Shown piece after piece: positions 30,801-43,791 of a stretch of DNA of 64,000 nt. Position 1 is the first letter of the stretch. Each line of letters opens with the position of its first letter. Source of the DNA: Azonexus hydrophilus (GTDB lineage: Bacteria; Pseudomonadota; Gammaproteobacteria; Burkholderiales; Rhodocyclaceae). The position numbers were made by a program, and so were the translations under genes. The stretch is taken from the NCBI RefSeq assembly GCF_905120355.1, contig NZ_CAJHOB010000002.1, positions 1-64,000 of the forward strand, given 5' to 3'. The notes beneath the pieces are model-generated. The model saw only the letters and a list, made by a program, of their open reading frames with translations. It did no database searches and had not been told where the DNA came from.

Positions 30801-32046
30801 CGACGATCATGGGCGTGAACGCGAGCGGCACAAGGTGCCGTATGGTGCGCTGCTGGCCGTCGATGAAGGTAAGGCAATCAAGGCCGGTACCAAGCTGGCT
30901 TCGTGGGATCCGCACACGCGCCCGATCATCACCGAATATGCCGGTACGGCCAAATTCGAGAATGTTGAAGAAGGCATTACCGTCGCCAAGCAGATCGATG
31001 ACGTGACAGGCCTCTCAACGCTGGTGGTGATCGACAACAAGCGTGCCGGCAAGACCACCGCCAAAGGCGCGCGCCCGGTGGTCAAGCTGTTCGACGAGCA
31101 TGGCCAGGAAGTCAAGATCCGCGGCACGGAACAAAGTGTTTCCATCGCCTTCCAGGTAGGTTCGATCATTTCCGTGGCTGATGGCCAGCAGGTCGGTGTC
31201 GGTGACGTACTTGCCCGTATGCCGCAAGAATCCGCCAAGACCCGCGACATTACCGGCGGTCTGCCGCGTGTGGCCGAATTGTTCGAAGCGCGTACCCCGA
31301 AGGATGCTTCCGTGCTGGCCGAGGTGACCGGAACCATCAGTTTTGGCAAAGACACCAAGGGCAAGCAACGACTGGTCATCACTGATCTCGAGAATGTGGC
31401 GCACGAGTTCCTGATTTCCAAGGACAAGCATGTGCTCGTGCACGACGGCCAGGTGGTGAACAAGGGCGAGAAGATCGTCGAAGGCGCTCCGGATCCGCAT
31501 GACATCCTGCGTCTGCAGGGAATTGAGGCGCTCGCGCGCTACATCACTGACGAAGTGCAGGACGTGTACCGTCTGCAAGGCGTGAAAATCAACGACAAGC
31601 ACATCGAAGTGATCGTCCGGCAGATGCTGCGCCGGGTGACTATCGTCGATCCGGGTGACACCAAGTTCATCAAGATGGAGCAGGTCGAGCGTGCAGAGTT
31701 GCTGGCCGAGAATGACCGTGTCCTGGCAGAGGGTAAGCTACCGGCTGTGTTCGATAACATGTTGCTCGGTATCACCAAGGCTTCGCTGTCGACAGACTCG
31801 TTCATCTCTGCTGCATCCTTCCAGGAAACCACCCGGGTGCTGACCGAGGCGGCCATCATGGGCAAGCGCGATGAGTTGCGCGGGCTCAAGGAAAACGTCA
31901 TCGTCGGCCGTCTCATTCCGGCGGGTACCGGTCTGGCCTACCATCGCAGCCGCAAAGCGCGTGCGGCAGGGGAAGACATGGCTGCTGACCGCCCGTTTGA
32001 AGAGCCCGCTGATGTGGCGACTGAAGCAGCGGGTGACGGTGTCTGA
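27835..32046 (+). CDS. rpoC: RNA polymerase beta' subunit
   Basis: A 1403-residue beta' subunit. The first zinc site is C71, C73, C86 and C89; the catalytic loop [12 protein letters not shown] (about 460-471) has all three metal-binding aspartates; the second zinc cluster lies near 890 ([13 protein letters not shown]). ATG at 27835 is used because it follows GGAGG and begins [10 protein letters not shown] like orthologues; an ATG 11 codons upstream is in frame but lacks a ribosome-binding site. A hairpin and the str-operon promoter follow. Confidence 0.98.
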   Translation: MIALKDLFKQVADEKEEFDAITIGLASPEKIRSWSYGEVKKPETINYRTFKPERDGLFCAKIFGPVKDYECLCGKYKRLKHRGVICEKCGVEVTLAKVRRDRMGHIELASPVAHIWFLKSLPSRLGMVLDMTLRDIERVLYFEAFVVTEPGMVSNLQRGQLLTEDQYLEMMEEHGDEFEALMGAEGIRAMLRNLDLDSEVERLRGELDVTGSEAKNKKIAKRLKILEGFQKSGIKPDWMILEVLPVLPPDLRPLVPLDGGRFATSDLNDLYRRVINRNNRLKRLLELKAPDIIVRNEKRMLQEAVDSLLDNGRRGKAMTGANKRPLKSLADMIKGKGGRFRQNLLGKRVDYSGRSVIVVGPQLKLHQCGLPKLMALELFKPFIFNKLELGGYATTIKQAKKMVEGQEPIVWDMLEEVIREHPVMLNRAPTLHRLGIQAFEPTLIEGKAIQLHPLVCAAFNADFDGDQMAVHVPLSLEAQMEARTLMLASNNVLSPANGQPIIVPSQDIVLGLYYATRERINAKGEGMYFADVAEIDRAMAAGQLDLHARISVRLKTYKPGVGEDEWEESLVRVETTAGRALLSRILPKGLPFKLIDKALKKKEISKLIDESFRRCGLKETVVFADRLMQNGYTLATRGGISFCSDDMRVPAKKYEIIAASEAEVKEIESQYTNGLVTDGERYNKVVDIWGRTGDQVAKVMMDELGHEEVIDRHGKKVKQDSFNSIYMMADSGARGSAAQIRQLAGMRGLMAKPDGSIIETPITTNFREGLNVLQYFISTHGARKGLADTALKTANSGYLTRRLVDVTQDLVITEDDCGTKNGFAVKALIEGGEVIEPLRERILGRVTVDDLVDPETQETVIFAGTLLEEDQVDLIDKLGIDEVKVRTPLTCDTRYGLCAKCYGRDLGRGTMVNAGESVGVIAAQSIGEPGTQLTMRTFHVGGAASRAAVASQLEAKSAGTIRFTATMRYVTSAKGDKVVISRSGEILVTDDHGRERERHKVPYGALLAVDEGKAIKAGTKLASWDPHTRPIITEYAGTAKFENVEEGITVAKQIDDVTGLSTLVVIDNKRAGKTTAKGARPVVKLFDEHGQEVKIRGTEQSVSIAFQVGSIISVADGQQVGVGDVLARMPQESAKTRDITGGLPRVAELFEARTPKDASVLAEVTGTISFGKDTKGKQRLVITDLENVAHEFLISKDKHVLVHDGQVVNKGEKIVEGAPDPHDILRLQGIEALARYITDEVQDVYRLQGVKINDKHIEVIVRQMLRRVTIVDPGDTKFIKMEQVERAELLAENDRVLAEGKLPAVFDNMLLGITKASLSTDSFISAASFQETTRVLTEAAIMGKRDELRGLKENVIVGRLIPAGTGLAYHRSRKARAAGEDMAADRPFEEPADVATEAAGDGV

Positions 32047-32066
32047 TCGCTGTAAAGTGAAATCTG

Positions 32067-32091
32067 CCCTCGTGTCGCGTTGACACGAGGG
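32067..32091 (+). terminator. Hairpin after rpoC
   Basis: A perfect 10-bp stem CCCTCGTGTC / GACACGAGGG with loop GCGTT, 20 bp after the rpoC stop, then CTTGATT. The weak T-run suggests attenuation or 3'-end protection; its right arm contains the -35 of the next promoter. Confidence 0.6.
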
Positions 32092-32109
32092 CTTGATTAA
32101 CCATAGAAT
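32080..32109 (+). promoter_or_regulatory. Promoter for rpsL-rpsG-fusA-tuf
   Basis: TTGACA (32080-32085), 18-bp spacer, TAGAAT (32104-32109). The -35 lies in the right arm of the rpoC hairpin and the -10 within the palindrome ACCATAG-AAT-CTATGGT. About 100 bp upstream of rpsL. Confidence 0.8.
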
Positions 32110-32210
32110 CTATGGTCTTTGTCGGCGGAAGCTAATCATTGTTTCCGCTTTGGATAACAAAATTGCCGTCGAGCCTCATGTGAAGGCCCGGCCGTTGAAG
32201 GAAGTTTGAT

Positions 32211-32588
32211 ATGCCGACTATCAACCAGCTCGTGCGCAAGCCGCGTGTTGCCGAAAAGGCCAAGAGCAAGGTTCCCGCACTGGAAAAGTGCCCGCAGAAG
32301 CGTGGCGTGTGCACCCGTGTTTACACCACGACCCCGAAAAAGCCGAACTCCGCCTTGCGTAAGGTGTGCAAGGTTCGTCTGACCAATGGCTTCGAAGTCA
32401 TTTCCTACATTGGCGGTGAAGGTCACAACCTGCAGGAGCACTCGGTGATCCTGATTCGTGGTGGCCGGGTTAAGGATTTGCCCGGTGTGCGTTACCACAC
32501 CGTGCGTGGCTCCCTGGATACGCAGGGCGTCAAAGATCGTAAGCAGGCCCGTTCGAAATACGGTGCCAAGCGACCGAAGGCTGCCTGA
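32211..32588 (+). CDS. rpsL: Ribosomal protein S12
   Basis: A 125-residue S12 at the decoding centre. The loops [10 protein letters not shown] and [11 protein letters not shown] carry the usual lysines, so the sequence looks streptomycin-sensitive. GAAGGAAG upstream is the ribosome-binding site. First gene of the str operon. Confidence 0.98.
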   Translation: MPTINQLVRKPRVAEKAKSKVPALEKCPQKRGVCTRVYTTTPKKPNSALRKVCKVRLTNGFEVISYIGGEGHNLQEHSVILIRGGRVKDLPGVRYHTVRGSLDTQGVKDRKQARSKYGAKRPKAA

Positions 32589-32699
32589 TCATCAGTGTGG
32601 CTTGAGTAAGTGGTCACTTTTTTGGGTGGCCAAGAGGGCCGGGGAAGCTATGCTTCATCCCGGCTTTTCAACTGAATGTGTTCATAAAGAGGTAAATCT

Positions 32700-33170
32700 A
32701 TGCCGCGTCGTCGCGAGGTCCCTAAACGGGACATTCTGCCGGATCCCAAGTTCGGTAGTGTTGAAGTTTCCAAGTTCATCAATGCTGTCATGCAGAGTGG
32801 CAAGAAATCGGTTTCCGAGCGCATTGTTTACGGTGCGTTTGCCATCATCAATCAGAAGTCGGGCAAGGATCCGCTCGAGGTTTTTGCTGCGGCCATGAGC
32901 AATGTCAAGCCCATGGTTGAAGTGAAGTCCCGCCGTGTGGGTGGTGCCAACTACCAGGTGCCGGTGGAAGTTCGACCGGCGCGCCGTGCTGCCCTGGCCA
33001 TGCGCTGGTTGCGTGAGTTCGCCCGCAAGCGTTCGGAAAAGTCGATGGATCAGCGCCTGGCGGCTGAAATGCTGGAAGCCGCGGAAAACCGTGGTGGCGC
33101 TGTCAAGAAGCGTGACGAAGTGCATCGTATGGCCGAAGCCAACAAGGCTTTTGCTCATTTCCGCTTCTAA
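32700..33170 (+). CDS. rpsG: Ribosomal protein S7
   Basis: A 156-residue S7, primary binder of the 16S 3' major domain and translational repressor of the str operon. Signature [20 protein letters not shown] and the C-terminal [12 protein letters not shown] are intact. AGAGG ribosome-binding site; 15 bp before fusA. Confidence 0.97.
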   Translation: MPRRREVPKRDILPDPKFGSVEVSKFINAVMQSGKKSVSERIVYGAFAIINQKSGKDPLEVFAAAMSNVKPMVEVKSRRVGGANYQVPVEVRPARRAALAMRWLREFARKRSEKSMDQRLAAEMLEAAENRGGAVKKRDEVHRMAEANKAFAHFRF

Positions 33171-33185
33171 TCAGAGGTAACTATC

Positions 33186-35279
<2,094 letters not shown>

Positions 35280-35300
35280 CCCTTTATTGGAGAACCGATA

Positions 35301-36491
35301 ATGGCTAAGGAAAAATTCGAGCGTACGAAGCCGCACGTCAACGTGGGTACGATTGGTCACGTTGACCATGGCAAGACGACGCTGACGGCTGCGATCACGA
35401 CTGTTCTGGCGAAGAAGTTTGGTGGTGCGGCCAAGGGCTATGATCAGATTGACAATGCGCCGGAAGAAAAGGCGCGTGGTATCACGATCAACACCTCGCA
35501 CGTTGAGTACGAAACGAAAAACCGCCACTACGCCCACGTTGATTGCCCGGGCCACGCGGACTACGTCAAGAACATGATTACCGGTGCGGCGCAGATGGAC
35601 GGCGCGATTCTGGTGTGCTCGGCCGCTGACGGTCCGATGCCGCAGACCCGCGAGCACATCCTGCTGGCCCGCCAGGTCGGTGTGCCGTACGTGCTGGTGT
35701 TCATGAACAAGTGTGACATGGTTGACGACGCCGAGCTGCTGGAGCTGGTCGAAATGGAGCTGCGCGAGCTGCTGTCCAAGTACGACTTCCCGGGCGACGA
35801 CACCCCGATCATCCACGGTTCCGCCCTGAAGGCCCTGGAAGGCGATCAGTCCGAAATCGGTGAGCCGGCCATCTTCCGTCTGGCAGAGGCGCTGGATACC
35901 TACATCCCGACCCCGGAGCGCGCCATCGACAAGCCGTTCCTGATGCCGGTTGAAGACGTGTTCTCGATCTCCGGTCGTGGTACCGTGGTGACCGGTCGTG
36001 TTGAGCGCGGCATCATCAAGGTGGGCGAGGAAATCGAAATCGTCGGTATCCGTCCGACGCAAAAGACCACCTGTACCGGTGTTGAAATGTTCCGCAAGCT
36101 GCTTGACCAAGGTCAGGCTGGCGATAACGTGGGCGCCCTGTTGCGCGGTACCAAGCGCGAAGACGTCGAGCGTGGTCAGGTGCTGTGCAAGCCGGGTTCG
36201 ATCACCCCGCACACCCACTTCACGGGCGAAGTCTATGTGCTGTCGAAGGACGAAGGCGGTCGTCATACCCCGTTCTTCAACAACTACCGTCCGCAGTTCT
36301 ACTTCCGCACGACCGACGTGACGGGTGCCATCTCCCTGCCGGAAGGTGTGGAAATGGTCATGCCGGGCGACAACGTGCAGATGACGGTCAAGCTGATCTG
36401 CCCGATCGCCATGGAAGAAGGTCTGCGCTTTGCTATCCGCGAAGGTGGCCGCACCGTCGGCGCCGGCGTCGTGGCCAAGATCGTCGAGTAA
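35301..36491 (+). CDS. tufA: Elongation factor Tu, copy 2
   Basis: A 396-residue EF-Tu identical in protein sequence to copy 1 at 18626-19816, 21 bp after fusA as in the ancestral str operon. Seven synonymous base differences from copy 1 are visible, for example AAC for AAT and GGT for GGG near codons 92-95 and GGC for GGT near the 3' end. Its flanks are unrelated to those of copy 1, so identity stops at the gene ends. Confidence 0.98.
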   Translation: MAKEKFERTKPHVNVGTIGHVDHGKTTLTAAITTVLAKKFGGAAKGYDQIDNAPEEKARGITINTSHVEYETKNRHYAHVDCPGHADYVKNMITGAAQMDGAILVCSAADGPMPQTREHILLARQVGVPYVLVFMNKCDMVDDAELLELVEMELRELLSKYDFPGDDTPIIHGSALKALEGDQSEIGEPAIFRLAEALDTYIPTPERAIDKPFLMPVEDVFSISGRGTVVTGRVERGIIKVGEEIEIVGIRPTQKTTCTGVEMFRKLLDQGQAGDNVGALLRGTKREDVERGQVLCKPGSITPHTHFTGEVYVLSKDEGGRHTPFFNNYRPQFYFRTTDVTGAISLPEGVEMVMPGDNVQMTVKLICPIAMEEGLRFAIREGGRTVGAGVVAKIVE

Positions 36492-36508
36492 TCGTTCTTT
36501 GTGAATCC

Positions 36509-36540
36509 GGGGTGGCAGGGTTGCCACCCCATCGTTCTTT
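36509..36540 (+). terminator. Hairpin between tuf copy 2 and rpsJ
   Basis: A perfect 9-bp stem GGGGTGGCA / TGCCACCCC with loop GGGT, then ATCGTTCTTT. The same decamer ATCGTTCTTT also precedes the stem (36491-36500). Probably a partial terminator between the str and S10 units. Confidence 0.65.
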
Positions 36541-36552
36541 GAAAGCTGAATC

Positions 36553-36864
36553 ATGCAAAGCCAGAAAATCCGCATCCGTCTGAAAGCCTTTGACTATCGT
36601 CTGATTGATCAGTCGGCTCAGGAAATCGTTGAAACCGCCAAGCGTACCGGCGCTGTTGTCCGTGGCCCCGTGCCGCTGCCGACCCGCAAGCAGCGTTTCG
36701 ATATCCTGCGCTCGCCGCACGTCAACAAGGCGTCGCGCGACCAGTTGGAAATCCGCACCCATCTGCGCCTGATGGATATCGTTGATCCGACCGATAAAAC
36801 GGTCGATGCGCTGATGAAACTCGACCTGCCTGCAGGTGTGGACGTCGAAATCAAGTTGCAATAA
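36553..36864 (+). CDS. rpsJ: Ribosomal protein S10
   Basis: A 103-residue S10 ([20 protein letters not shown]), component of the 30S head and, as NusE, partner of NusB and NusG in antitermination. Only about 20 bp separates it from the hairpin upstream. It is separated from the rest of the S10 cluster by 110 bp containing a separate promoter. Confidence 0.98.
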   Translation: MQSQKIRIRLKAFDYRLIDQSAQEIVETAKRTGAVVRGPVPLPTRKQRFDILRSPHVNKASRDQLEIRTHLRLMDIVDPTDKTVDALMKLDLPAGVDVEIKLQ

Positions 36865-36885
36865 GTAGTGCAAGGCGGATATAAT
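36856..36885 (+). promoter_or_regulatory. Promoter upstream of rplC with -10 in a hairpin
   Basis: TTGCAA (36856-36861, over the rpsJ stop), 18-bp spacer, TATAAT (36880-36885). The -10 is flanked by AAGGCGG and CCGCGCCTT, which pair with one bulge. About 90 bp upstream of rplC. Confidence 0.7.
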
Positions 36886-36974
36886 CCGCGCCTTTCGGGG
36901 GTGGCCGGCAACGGCTGCCCGTTTGTAGTTTTACATCGACCGGCCAATCGCAGCCGGCGATGAGGAGAATAACC

Positions 36975-37613
36975 ATGAGTCTAGGCCTTGTTGGTCGCAA
37001 GGTTGGCATGACTCGCATCTTTGCCGAGGATGGTGCTTCCATCCCGGTAACGGTGCTTGACGTGTCAAACAACCGCGTGACCCAAGTGAAAACGCCGGAG
37101 ATCGATGGCTACGCAGCCATTCAGGTCACATTCGGCAAACGCCGTGCCTCGCGTGTTTCCAAGCCCCTGGCGGGTCATCTCGCCAAGGCGGGTGTGGAAG
37201 CCGGGCATGTGCTCAAGGAATTCCGCGTCGAAGCCAGTGATCTTGCCTCCCTGAAGGCAGGTGACACGGTGGCGGTGACCCTGTTTGCCGAAGGGCAAAA
37301 GGTGGATGTCACCGGTACGTCGATCGGTAAGGGTTTCCAGGGCGGCATCAAGCGTCACAATTTCGCTTCCCAGCGTGCTTCGCACGGTAACTCGATCTCG
37401 CATAATGCGCCGGGTTCCATCGGTATGGCACAGGATCCGGGTCGCGTTTTCCCGGGTAAGCGGATGTCTGGTCACATGGGCGACGAAACGACGACCATGC
37501 AAGGTCTCACCGTCGTCCGTGTTGATGCCGAGCGTCAGCTGCTGCTGGTGAAGGGTGCTGTTCCAGGCGCCAAGGGTTCCGACGTCGTCGTGCGTCCGGC
37601 GGTCAAGGCTTAA
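36975..37613 (+). CDS. rplC: Ribosomal protein L3
   Basis: A 212-residue early-assembly 50S protein near the peptidyl-transferase centre. It starts [20 protein letters not shown] at 36975 with GAGGAG upstream; an in-frame ATG five codons earlier is in the ribosome-binding region. [20 protein letters not shown], with the glutamine that is methylated in E. coli L3, is present. Confidence 0.97.
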   Translation: MSLGLVGRKVGMTRIFAEDGASIPVTVLDVSNNRVTQVKTPEIDGYAAIQVTFGKRRASRVSKPLAGHLAKAGVEAGHVLKEFRVEASDLASLKAGDTVAVTLFAEGQKVDVTGTSIGKGFQGGIKRHNFASQRASHGNSISHNAPGSIGMAQDPGRVFPGKRMSGHMGDETTTMQGLTVVRVDAERQLLLVKGAVPGAKGSDVVVRPAVKA

Positions 37614-37622
37614 GGGGGCGAC

Positions 37623-38246
37623 ATGGAACTGAAGCTGATTAACGAACAAGGTCAGGAAGCGGCCAAGCTGGAGGCTTCCGACGTGCTGTTCGGGCGTGAA
37701 TTCAATGAGGCTCTGGTGCATCAGATCGTCGTGGCTTATCAGGCCAATGCGCGTTCTGGTGACAGCAAGCAGAAAGATCGCTCCGAAGTCCGTCATACCA
37801 CCACCAAGCCGTGGCGCCAGAAGGGTACCGGTCGTGCCCGTTCCGGCTCGAACGGTTCGCCGCTGTGGCGTGGGGGTGGTCGGATTTTCCCGAATTCTCC
37901 TGAGCAGAATTACTCCCAGAAGGTCAACAAGAAAATGTTCCGCGCCGGTATGGCGTCGATCCTTTCTGAGCTGGCCCGCCAGGACCGCCTCCTTGTGGTT
38001 GAGGATCTGGTGATTGATGCGCCGAAAACCAAGCAGTTCACTGCCAAACTCAAGGGGTTGGGCCTGGAGGGTAATCTCCTGGTGATCACCGATGAGCTGA
38101 CCGAGAACCTGTATCTGTCGTCGCGTAACCTGCCCAACGTTCTCGTGCTCGAAGCCCAGGAGGCCGATCCGGTGTCCCTGATTCGTTTCGCCAAGGTGCT
38201 GGTCACCAAGAACGCCGTGGCAAAGTTTGAGGAGATGTGGGGATGA
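37623..38246 (+). CDS. rplD: Ribosomal protein L4
   Basis: A 207-residue L4 with a long extended loop reaching the exit tunnel ([20 protein letters not shown]). In E. coli L4 also represses the S10 operon by attenuation and translation control. It is 9 bp after rplC and overlaps rplW by 4 bp (ATGA). Confidence 0.97.
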   Translation: MELKLINEQGQEAAKLEASDVLFGREFNEALVHQIVVAYQANARSGDSKQKDRSEVRHTTTKPWRQKGTGRARSGSNGSPLWRGGGRIFPNSPEQNYSQKVNKKMFRAGMASILSELARQDRLLVVEDLVIDAPKTKQFTAKLKGLGLEGNLLVITDELTENLYLSSRNLPNVLVLEAQEADPVSLIRFAKVLVTKNAVAKFEEMWG

Positions 38247-38545
38247 ACCAGGAACGTCTGTTGCAGGTGCTCTTGGCGCCGCAAATCTCCGAGAAGGCTA
38301 CCTATGTTGCCGAAAAGCGCAATCAGGTGATCTTCCGCGTTGCCTCCGATGCGACCAAGCCGGAAATCAAGGCCGCTGTTGAACTGCTGTTCAAGGTGGA
38401 AGTGGATTCGGTTCAGGTTTCGAATGTCAAAGGCAAGGTCAAGCGTTTCCGTGGTGCTACGGGTCGTCGCAAAGGTTGGAAAAAGGCTTTTGTTGGGCTC
38501 AAGGCTGGCCAGGAAATCAATTTTGTTGAAGGGGGGAATGCGTAA
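38243..38545 (+). CDS. rplW: Ribosomal protein L23
   Basis: A 100-residue L23 at the tunnel exit, docking site for trigger factor and SRP. ATG at 38243 overlaps the rplD stop; the sequence [20 protein letters not shown] is typical. It shares one base with the rplB start (TAATG). Confidence 0.97.
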   Translation: MNQERLLQVLLAPQISEKATYVAEKRNQVIFRVASDATKPEIKAAVELLFKVEVDSVQVSNVKGKVKRFRGATGRRKGWKKAFVGLKAGQEINFVEGGNA

Positions 38546-39372
38546 TGGCCCTCATTAAAGTCAAGCCGACCTCCCCTGGTCGTCGCGCTGTCGTTCAGGT
38601 TTCCAAGGCCGGTCTGCACAAAGGTAAGCCTTTTGCAGCTCTGGTTGAGAGCAAATCGAAGAACGCTGGTCGCAACAACAATGGTCGCATCACGGTGCGC
38701 CATCAGGGTGGTGGCCACAAGCAGTCCTACCGCATCATTGACTTCAAGCGTGACAAGGATGGCGTGCCGGGTAAGGTTGAGCGTATCGAATACGATCCGA
38801 ACCGTACTGCGAATATCGCGCTGGTTTGTTACGCCGATGGCGAGCGTCGTTACATCATTGCCAACAAGGGCATGGTGGTTGGCCAGCAGGTCATGAGTGG
38901 CTCGGAAGCGCCGATCAAATCTGGTAATGCTTTGCCGCTGCGCAATATTCCGGTGGGTACCACGATTTGCTGTATCGAAATGATCCCAGGCAAGGGTGCC
39001 CAAATCGCGCGTTCGGCTGGTGCGTCTGTGCAGCTGCTGGCGCGAGAAGGTACCTATGCTCAGGTTCGCCTGCGTTCTGGGGAAGTTCGTCGCATTCACG
39101 TTGAGTGCCGTGCTACCGTCGGTGAAGTCGGCAACGAAGAAAACAGCCTGCGCAAAATCGGTAAGGCCGGTGCTCAGCGTTGGCGTGGTATTCGCCCGAC
39201 GGTCCGTGGTACGGCAATGAACCCGATCGATCACCCGCACGGTGGTGGTGAAGGCAAGACCGGGGAAGGCCGCGTTCCGGTCAACCCGTGGGGTCAGCCG
39301 ACCAAGGGGTATCGTACTCGCAGCAACAAGCGCACGGACAACATGATTGTCCAGCGTCGTCATAAGCGTTAA
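38545..39372 (+). CDS. rplB: Ribosomal protein L2
   Basis: A 275-residue L2, essential for subunit association and peptidyl transfer. The conserved C-terminal [18 protein letters not shown] with the critical histidine is intact, as is the [19 protein letters not shown] region. Coupled to rplW by a 1-bp overlap. Confidence 0.98.
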   Translation: MALIKVKPTSPGRRAVVQVSKAGLHKGKPFAALVESKSKNAGRNNNGRITVRHQGGGHKQSYRIIDFKRDKDGVPGKVERIEYDPNRTANIALVCYADGERRYIIANKGMVVGQQVMSGSEAPIKSGNALPLRNIPVGTTICCIEMIPGKGAQIARSAGASVQLLAREGTYAQVRLRSGEVRRIHVECRATVGEVGNEENSLRKIGKAGAQRWRGIRPTVRGTAMNPIDHPHGGGEGKTGEGRVPVNPWGQPTKGYRTRSNKRTDNMIVQRRHKR

Positions 39373-39382
39373 GGGGTAGGCA

Positions 39383-39658
39383 ATGGGACGTTCTCTCAAA
39401 AAGGGCCCGTTTGTGGATGCACATCTGCTCGACAAAGTCGATGCAGTACGTGCGACCAAGGACAAGCGCCCGATCAAGACCTGGTCGCGTCGTTCGACAA
39501 TCCTCCCCGAGTTCATCGGTCTGACGATTGCGGTTCATAACGGTAAGCAGCATATTCCGGTGTTCGTCACCGAAAATATGGTCGGCCACAAGCTCGGCGA
39601 GTTCTCGCTGACCCGGACGTTCAAGGGTCACACTGCCGGCAAGAAAGCCAAGAAGTAA
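39383..39658 (+). CDS. rpsS: Ribosomal protein S19
   Basis: A 91-residue 30S head protein near the A-site finger ([20 protein letters not shown]-terminal [13 protein letters not shown]). Follows rplB by 10 bp. Confidence 0.97.
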   Translation: MGRSLKKGPFVDAHLLDKVDAVRATKDKRPIKTWSRRSTILPEFIGLTIAVHNGKQHIPVFVTENMVGHKLGEFSLTRTFKGHTAGKKAKK

Positions 39659-39667
39659 GGAGCTGAC

Positions 39668-39997
39668 ATGGAAACTCGTGCAAGTCTGCGAGGCGTACGC
39701 CTCTCGGCGCAAAAAGGCCGTCTTGTGGCGGACCTGGTGCGTGGCAAGCCGGTTGCTCAGGCGCTCAACATCCTGGCTTTCTGCCCCCAGAAGGGTGCAG
39801 GCATTGTCAAGAAGGTGCTTGAGTCGGCAATCGCCAATGCGGAACACAATGATGCAGCCGATATCGACGAACTGAAGGTAACCACCATCTACGTCGAAAA
39901 AGGCATGGTGCTCAAGCGCTTCACGGCGCGCGCCAAGGGTCGGGGCAATCGGATCAGCAAGCCGACCTGCCACATTTATCTGACCGTTGGTAACTAA
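39668..39997 (+). CDS. rplV: Ribosomal protein L22
   Basis: A 109-residue L22 lining the exit tunnel. The beta-hairpin tip region [20 protein letters not shown] has no deletion of the kind seen in macrolide resistance. AAGGAG upstream; 9 bp after rpsS. Confidence 0.97.
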   Translation: METRASLRGVRLSAQKGRLVADLVRGKPVAQALNILAFCPQKGAGIVKKVLESAIANAEHNDAADIDELKVTTIYVEKGMVLKRFTARAKGRGNRISKPTCHIYLTVGN

Positions 39998-40006
39998 GGA
40001 AGAGCC

Positions 40007-40789
40007 ATGGGACAGAAAATTCATCCGGCCGGATTCCGACTGGCCGTCACCAAAAACTGGAATTCCCGTTGGTTCGCCAATAGCAAGGAATTCCCGGGCA
40101 TGCTCAAGGAAGACGTTAAGGTGCGCGAGTACCTGAAGCGTAAGCTTGCCCACGCCTCCGTAGGTCGTGTCCTGATCGAGCGTCCTGCCAAGAATGCCCG
40201 TGTTACCGTCTTCTCGGCTCGTCCGGGTGTGGTCATTGGCAAGAAGGGTGAGGATATCGAACAACTGCGCACGGATCTACAGCGCATCATGGGTGTTCCC
40301 GTGCATGTCTCGATCGAAGAAATCCGCAAGCCGGAAACCGATGCCCAGCTGATCGCTGACTCGATTGCCCAGCAACTGGAAAAGCGGATTGCTTTCCGTC
40401 GCGCCATGAAGCGTGCAATGCAAAATGCCATGCGCCTCGGTGCTCAGGGTATCAAGGTCATGAGCGCCGGTCGTTTGAACGGTGCTGAAATTGCCCGTAG
40501 CGAGTGGTATCGCGAAGGCCGTGTGCCGCTGCACACTCTGCGCGCCGATATCGACTATGCAACGTCGGAAGCTCTGACCACCTACGGCATCATCGGTATC
40601 AAGGTCTGGGTGTACAAGGGCGATTTGCTGAATCGCAACGAGCAGCCGGCAGTTGAAGAAGTGGCCGACGATCGTCGTCCGCGCCGTGCTCCTGGCAAGC
40701 CCGAAGGCGATAAGCCGCGTAGCCGCACGGTGAAAAAGGCCGATGCAGGCGATACTCCGGCCAAGCGTGTAAGAAAGGCAGGTGCTTAA
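40007..40789 (+). CDS. rpsC: Ribosomal protein S3
   Basis: A 260-residue S3 with a KH domain ([17 protein letters not shown]) at the mRNA entry tunnel and helicase region. It is longer than E. coli S3 (233) because of a basic C-terminal tail after about residue 212 ([20 protein letters not shown]), as in several betaproteobacteria. One base separates its stop from the rplP ATG. Confidence 0.97.
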   Translation: MGQKIHPAGFRLAVTKNWNSRWFANSKEFPGMLKEDVKVREYLKRKLAHASVGRVLIERPAKNARVTVFSARPGVVIGKKGEDIEQLRTDLQRIMGVPVHVSIEEIRKPETDAQLIADSIAQQLEKRIAFRRAMKRAMQNAMRLGAQGIKVMSAGRLNGAEIARSEWYREGRVPLHTLRADIDYATSEALTTYGIIGIKVWVYKGDLLNRNEQPAVEEVADDRRPRRAPGKPEGDKPRSRTVKKADAGDTPAKRVRKAGA

Positions 40790-40790
40790 C

Positions 40791-41204
40791 ATGTTGCAAC
40801 CGAAACGTCGCAAGTTCCGTAAGGAACACAAAGGGCGTAACGAAGGTCTGGCAACCCGTGGCGCTGACGTCTCCTTCGGCGAATGGGGTCTCAAGGCCAC
40901 CGGTCGCGGTCGTCTGACTGCCCGTCAGATCGAAGCAGCTCGTCGTGCCATGACCCGTCACATCAAGCGTGGCGGCCGGATCTGGATCCGTATTTTCCCG
41001 GACAAGCCGATTTCGCGTAAGCCGGCGGAAGTTCGTATGGGTAACGGTAAGGGTAATCCTGAATACTGGGTTGCCGAAATTCAGCCTGGCAAGGTCCTTT
41101 ATGAAATGGACGGCGTCAATGAGGCTCTGGCTCGCGAGGCGTTCGCCCTGGCAGCCGCCAAGTTGCCGATTTCGACCACCTTCGTGACGCGTCATCTGGG
41201 GTAA
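40791..41204 (+). CDS. rplP: Ribosomal protein L16
   Basis: A 137-residue L16 near the A-site ([38 protein letters not shown]). ATG at 40791 is used; an in-frame ATG three codons upstream overlaps rpsC. Confidence 0.97.
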   Translation: MLQPKRRKFRKEHKGRNEGLATRGADVSFGEWGLKATGRGRLTARQIEAARRAMTRHIKRGGRIWIRIFPDKPISRKPAEVRMGNGKGNPEYWVAEIQPGKVLYEMDGVNEALAREAFALAAAKLPISTTFVTRHLG

Positions 41205-41206
41205 TC

Positions 41207-41401
41207 ATGAAAGCAAGTGAACTGAGAACCAAGAGCGTGGACGAGCTCAAGAAGGAACTGCTGGAGTTGCTGAAGGCACAGTTTGGTCTGCGTATGCAAA
41301 TCGCAACCCAGCAGCTGTCCAACACCAGCCAAATGTCCAAGGTGCGCCGTGATATCGCGCGGGTTCGTACCCTCATTCGTGAAAAGGCGGTGCAGCAATG
41401 A
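41207..41401 (+). CDS. rpmC: Ribosomal protein L29
   Basis: A 64-residue helical L29 at the tunnel exit ([20 protein letters not shown]). It starts 2 bp after rplP and overlaps rpsQ by 4 bp. Confidence 0.97.
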   Translation: MKASELRTKSVDELKKELLELLKAQFGLRMQIATQQLSNTSQMSKVRRDIARVRTLIREKAVQQ

Positions 41402-41664
41402 GCGAAACCAATAGCATCAAGCGGACGCTGAGTGGCCGCGTTGTCAGCGACAAGATGGAAAAGACCGTCACTGTCCTGATCGAGCGCAAGGTCAAGCATC
41501 CGGTCTATGGCAAGGTGATGGTCCGTTCCAAGAAGTACTCGGCCCATAACGAAGGCAATCTGGCGAAGGCTGGCGATCTGGTTGAGATCGTCGAGACCCG
41601 TCCGATCTCCAAGACCAAAGCCTGGGCTGTAACCAAGGTGCTGGAAAAGGCAATCGTAGTTTAA
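41398..41664 (+). CDS. rpsQ: Ribosomal protein S17
   Basis: An 88-residue OB-fold protein binding 16S helix 11 ([20 protein letters not shown]). Last gene of the S10 unit; followed by a combined terminator/promoter element before rplN. Confidence 0.97.
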   Translation: MSETNSIKRTLSGRVVSDKMEKTVTVLIERKVKHPVYGKVMVRSKKYSAHNEGNLAKAGDLVEIVETRPISKTKAWAVTKVLEKAIVV

Positions 41665-41677
41665 TTTTTCCAGATGC

Positions 41678-41707
41678 TTGCGTAGTCAGTAAAGAAGCCG
41701 GTATAAT
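41678..41707 (+). promoter_or_regulatory. spc-operon promoter with -10 in terminator loop
   Basis: TTGCGT (41678-41683), 18-bp spacer, TATAAT (41702-41707). The TATAAT is exactly the loop of the terminator hairpin at 41692-41717. Located where the E. coli spc promoter lies, between rpsQ and rplN. Confidence 0.75.
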
Positions 41708-41721
41708 CCGGCTTCTTTTTT
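41692..41721 (+). terminator. Intrinsic terminator between S10 and spc units
   Basis: A perfect 10-bp stem AAGAAGCCGG / CCGGCTTCTT with loop TATAAT, followed directly by T4. It should end S10-operon transcripts while its loop serves as the next promoter's -10. Confidence 0.85.
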
Positions 41722-41806
41722 GCAAGGCCTTGTGTCGCTGCAAATTTGTTCGACCCCTCGGGGTTCCAAGACTGACCGCGAAGCGGATTAAGTTGGAGTT
41801 ATTTCA

Positions 41807-42175
41807 ATGATTCAGATGCAAACGACGCTGGACGTCGCCGACAACACCGGCGCGCGTTCAGTTATGTGTATCAAGGTGCTTGGTGGTTCGAAGCGCCGTT
41901 ACGCAAGTATTGGCGACATCATTAAGGTCAGCATCAAGGATGCTGCGCCGCGTGGCCGCGTCAAGAAGGGCGATGTCTATAACGCCGTGGTGGTTCGTAC
42001 TGCCAAGGGTGTTCGTCGTCCGGATGGTTCGCTGGTGCGTTTCGATGGCAATGCCGCAGTGTTGCTCAACAACAAGCTGGAGCCGATTGGCACCCGTATC
42101 TTCGGGCCGGTGACGCGTGAATTGCGTACCGAGCGTTTCATGAAGATCGTGTCCCTCGCGCCGGAAGTGCTGTAA
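41807..42175 (+). CDS. rplN: Ribosomal protein L14
   Basis: A 122-residue L14 ([20 protein letters not shown]), binding site for the silencing factor RsfS. First gene of the spc unit, with TTGGAG upstream. Confidence 0.98.
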   Translation: MIQMQTTLDVADNTGARSVMCIKVLGGSKRRYASIGDIIKVSIKDAAPRGRVKKGDVYNAVVVRTAKGVRRPDGSLVRFDGNAAVLLNNKLEPIGTRIFGPVTRELRTERFMKIVSLAPEVL

Positions 42176-42185
42176 GGAGAGCGCG

Positions 42186-42503
42186 ATGGAAAAAATCATC
42201 AAGGGTGACGAAGTCATCGTTATTACTGGCAAGGATAAGGGTCGTCGTGGCGTGGTTTTGTCGCGAGTCGATGCTGAGCGTGTCCTGGTCGAAGGCGTCA
42301 ATCGTGTCAAGAAGCACGTCAAGCCGAACCCGATGAAGGGTGTGCAGGGTGGTATTGTCGATAAGGACATGCCTGTTCATATCTCCAACGTTGCGCTGTT
42401 CAATCCGGCGACCAAGAAGGCCGATCGTGTCGGCATCAAGGTGCTCGAGGATGGTCGCAAGGTTCGCGTGTTCAAGTCGAACGGCGAACTGGTGAGTGCA
42501 TAA
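42186..42503 (+). CDS. rplX: Ribosomal protein L24
   Basis: A 105-residue assembly-initiator protein with an N-terminal KOW motif ([20 protein letters not shown]). 10 bp after rplN. Confidence 0.97.
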   Translation: MEKIIKGDEVIVITGKDKGRRGVVLSRVDAERVLVEGVNRVKKHVKPNPMKGVQGGIVDKDMPVHISNVALFNPATKKADRVGIKVLEDGRKVRVFKSNGELVSA

Positions 42504-42512
42504 GGGGTTGTC

Positions 42513-43052
42513 ATGGCACGTTTGCAACAGTTTTATAAAGACACGGTGGTTGCTGAGCTGGTCAAGCAGTTCGGTTACAAGTCCGTGATGGAAGTGCCGC
42601 GCATCACCAAGATCACCCTGAACATGGGTGTGGGTGAGGCTGTGGCTGACAAGAAGGTTCTTGAAAACGCCGTTGGTGACATGCAGAAGATTGCAGGTCA
42701 GAAGCCGGTGACCACCAAGGCGCGTAAATCAATCGCTGGTTTCAAGATTCGTGATGATTATCCGATTGGTTGCATGGTCACCCTGCGTGGCCCGCGCATG
42801 TTCGAGTTCCTCGACCGCCTGGTTACCATCGCCCTGCCGCGCGTGCGCGACTTCCGTGGGGTTGCTGGCAAGGGTTTTGACGGTCAGGGTAACTACAACA
42901 TGGGTGTCAAGGAGCAGATTATTTTCCCGGAAATCGAGTACGACAAGATCGATGCTCTGCGCGGGATGAATATCAGCATTACGACGACCGCGAAGACGGA
43001 TGCAGAAGCCAAGGCGCTGCTCACCGCGTTCAAGTTCCCGTTCAAGAATTGA
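42513..43052 (+). CDS. rplE: Ribosomal protein L5
   Basis: A 179-residue L5 binding 5S rRNA and the P-site tRNA elbow ([36 protein letters not shown]). 9 bp after rplX. Confidence 0.97.
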   Translation: MARLQQFYKDTVVAELVKQFGYKSVMEVPRITKITLNMGVGEAVADKKVLENAVGDMQKIAGQKPVTTKARKSIAGFKIRDDYPIGCMVTLRGPRMFEFLDRLVTIALPRVRDFRGVAGKGFDGQGNYNMGVKEQIIFPEIEYDKIDALRGMNISITTTAKTDAEAKALLTAFKFPFKN

Positions 43053-43059
43053 GGCAATC

Positions 43060-43365
43060 ATGGCAAAACTTGCTCTGATCAACCGTGAAGAAAAGCGTCG
43101 CATGCTGGTGGCCAAGTTCGCACAAAAGCGGGCTGCCCTGGAGGCGATCATCAATAATGCAAACCTGTCCGATGAAGAGCGTTTTGAAGCGCGTCTGAAG
43201 CTGCAGGCTCTGCCGCGCAATGCAAGCCCGTCGCGCTTGCGCAACCGTTGCCAGCTGACCGGTCGTCCGCGTGGTGTGTTCCGTAAGTTTGGTCTGTGCC
43301 GCCACAAGATCCGTGAGCTTGCCTTTAATGGCGAGATTCCGGGTGTGGTGAAGGCCAGCTGGTAA
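43060..43365 (+). CDS. rpsN: Ribosomal protein S14
   Basis: A 101-residue long-form S14 without the zinc CxxC pairs ([40 protein letters not shown]). Start at 43060; a longer in-frame extension overlaps rplE and is not used. Confidence 0.97.
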   Translation: MAKLALINREEKRRMLVAKFAQKRAALEAIINNANLSDEERFEARLKLQALPRNASPSRLRNRCQLTGRPRGVFRKFGLCRHKIRELAFNGEIPGVVKASW

Positions 43366-43381
43366 GAAGGGGAGATACAGA

Positions 43382-43780
43382 ATGGCAATGTGCGATCCAA
43401 TCGCGGATATGCTGACCCGCATCCGCAACGCGCAGCTCGCTGAAAAAGCGTCTGTGTCCATGCCGTCGTCCAAGCTCAAGGTGGCTATCGCTGCCGTGCT
43501 GAAGGACGAAGGTTACGTCGAAGATTTCGCCGTGCGTCAGTCCGAAGGTAACAAGACCAATCTGGATATCGCGCTCAAGTACTACGCTGGCCGTCCGGTC
43601 ATCGAGCGTATTGAGCGGGTTTCCAAGCCTGGTTTGCGTATCTACAAGGGCGTCGAAGACATTCCGACCGTGATGAACGGTCTGGGTGTGGCTATCGTCT
43701 CCACCCCCAAGGGTGTGATGACCGATCGCAAGGCGCGCGCTTCCCGTGTCGGGGGCGAAGTCCTCTGCATCGTGGCATAA
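43382..43780 (+). CDS. rpsH: Ribosomal protein S8
   Basis: A 132-residue S8 ([20 protein letters not shown]), organiser of the 30S platform and repressor of the spc operon in E. coli. ATG at 43382 or two codons later; the first is taken. GGGGAG upstream. Confidence 0.97.
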   Translation: MAMCDPIADMLTRIRNAQLAEKASVSMPSSKLKVAIAAVLKDEGYVEDFAVRQSEGNKTNLDIALKYYAGRPVIERIERVSKPGLRIYKGVEDIPTVMNGLGVAIVSTPKGVMTDRKARASRVGGEVLCIVA

Positions 43781-43791
43781 GGAGCGAAGAC

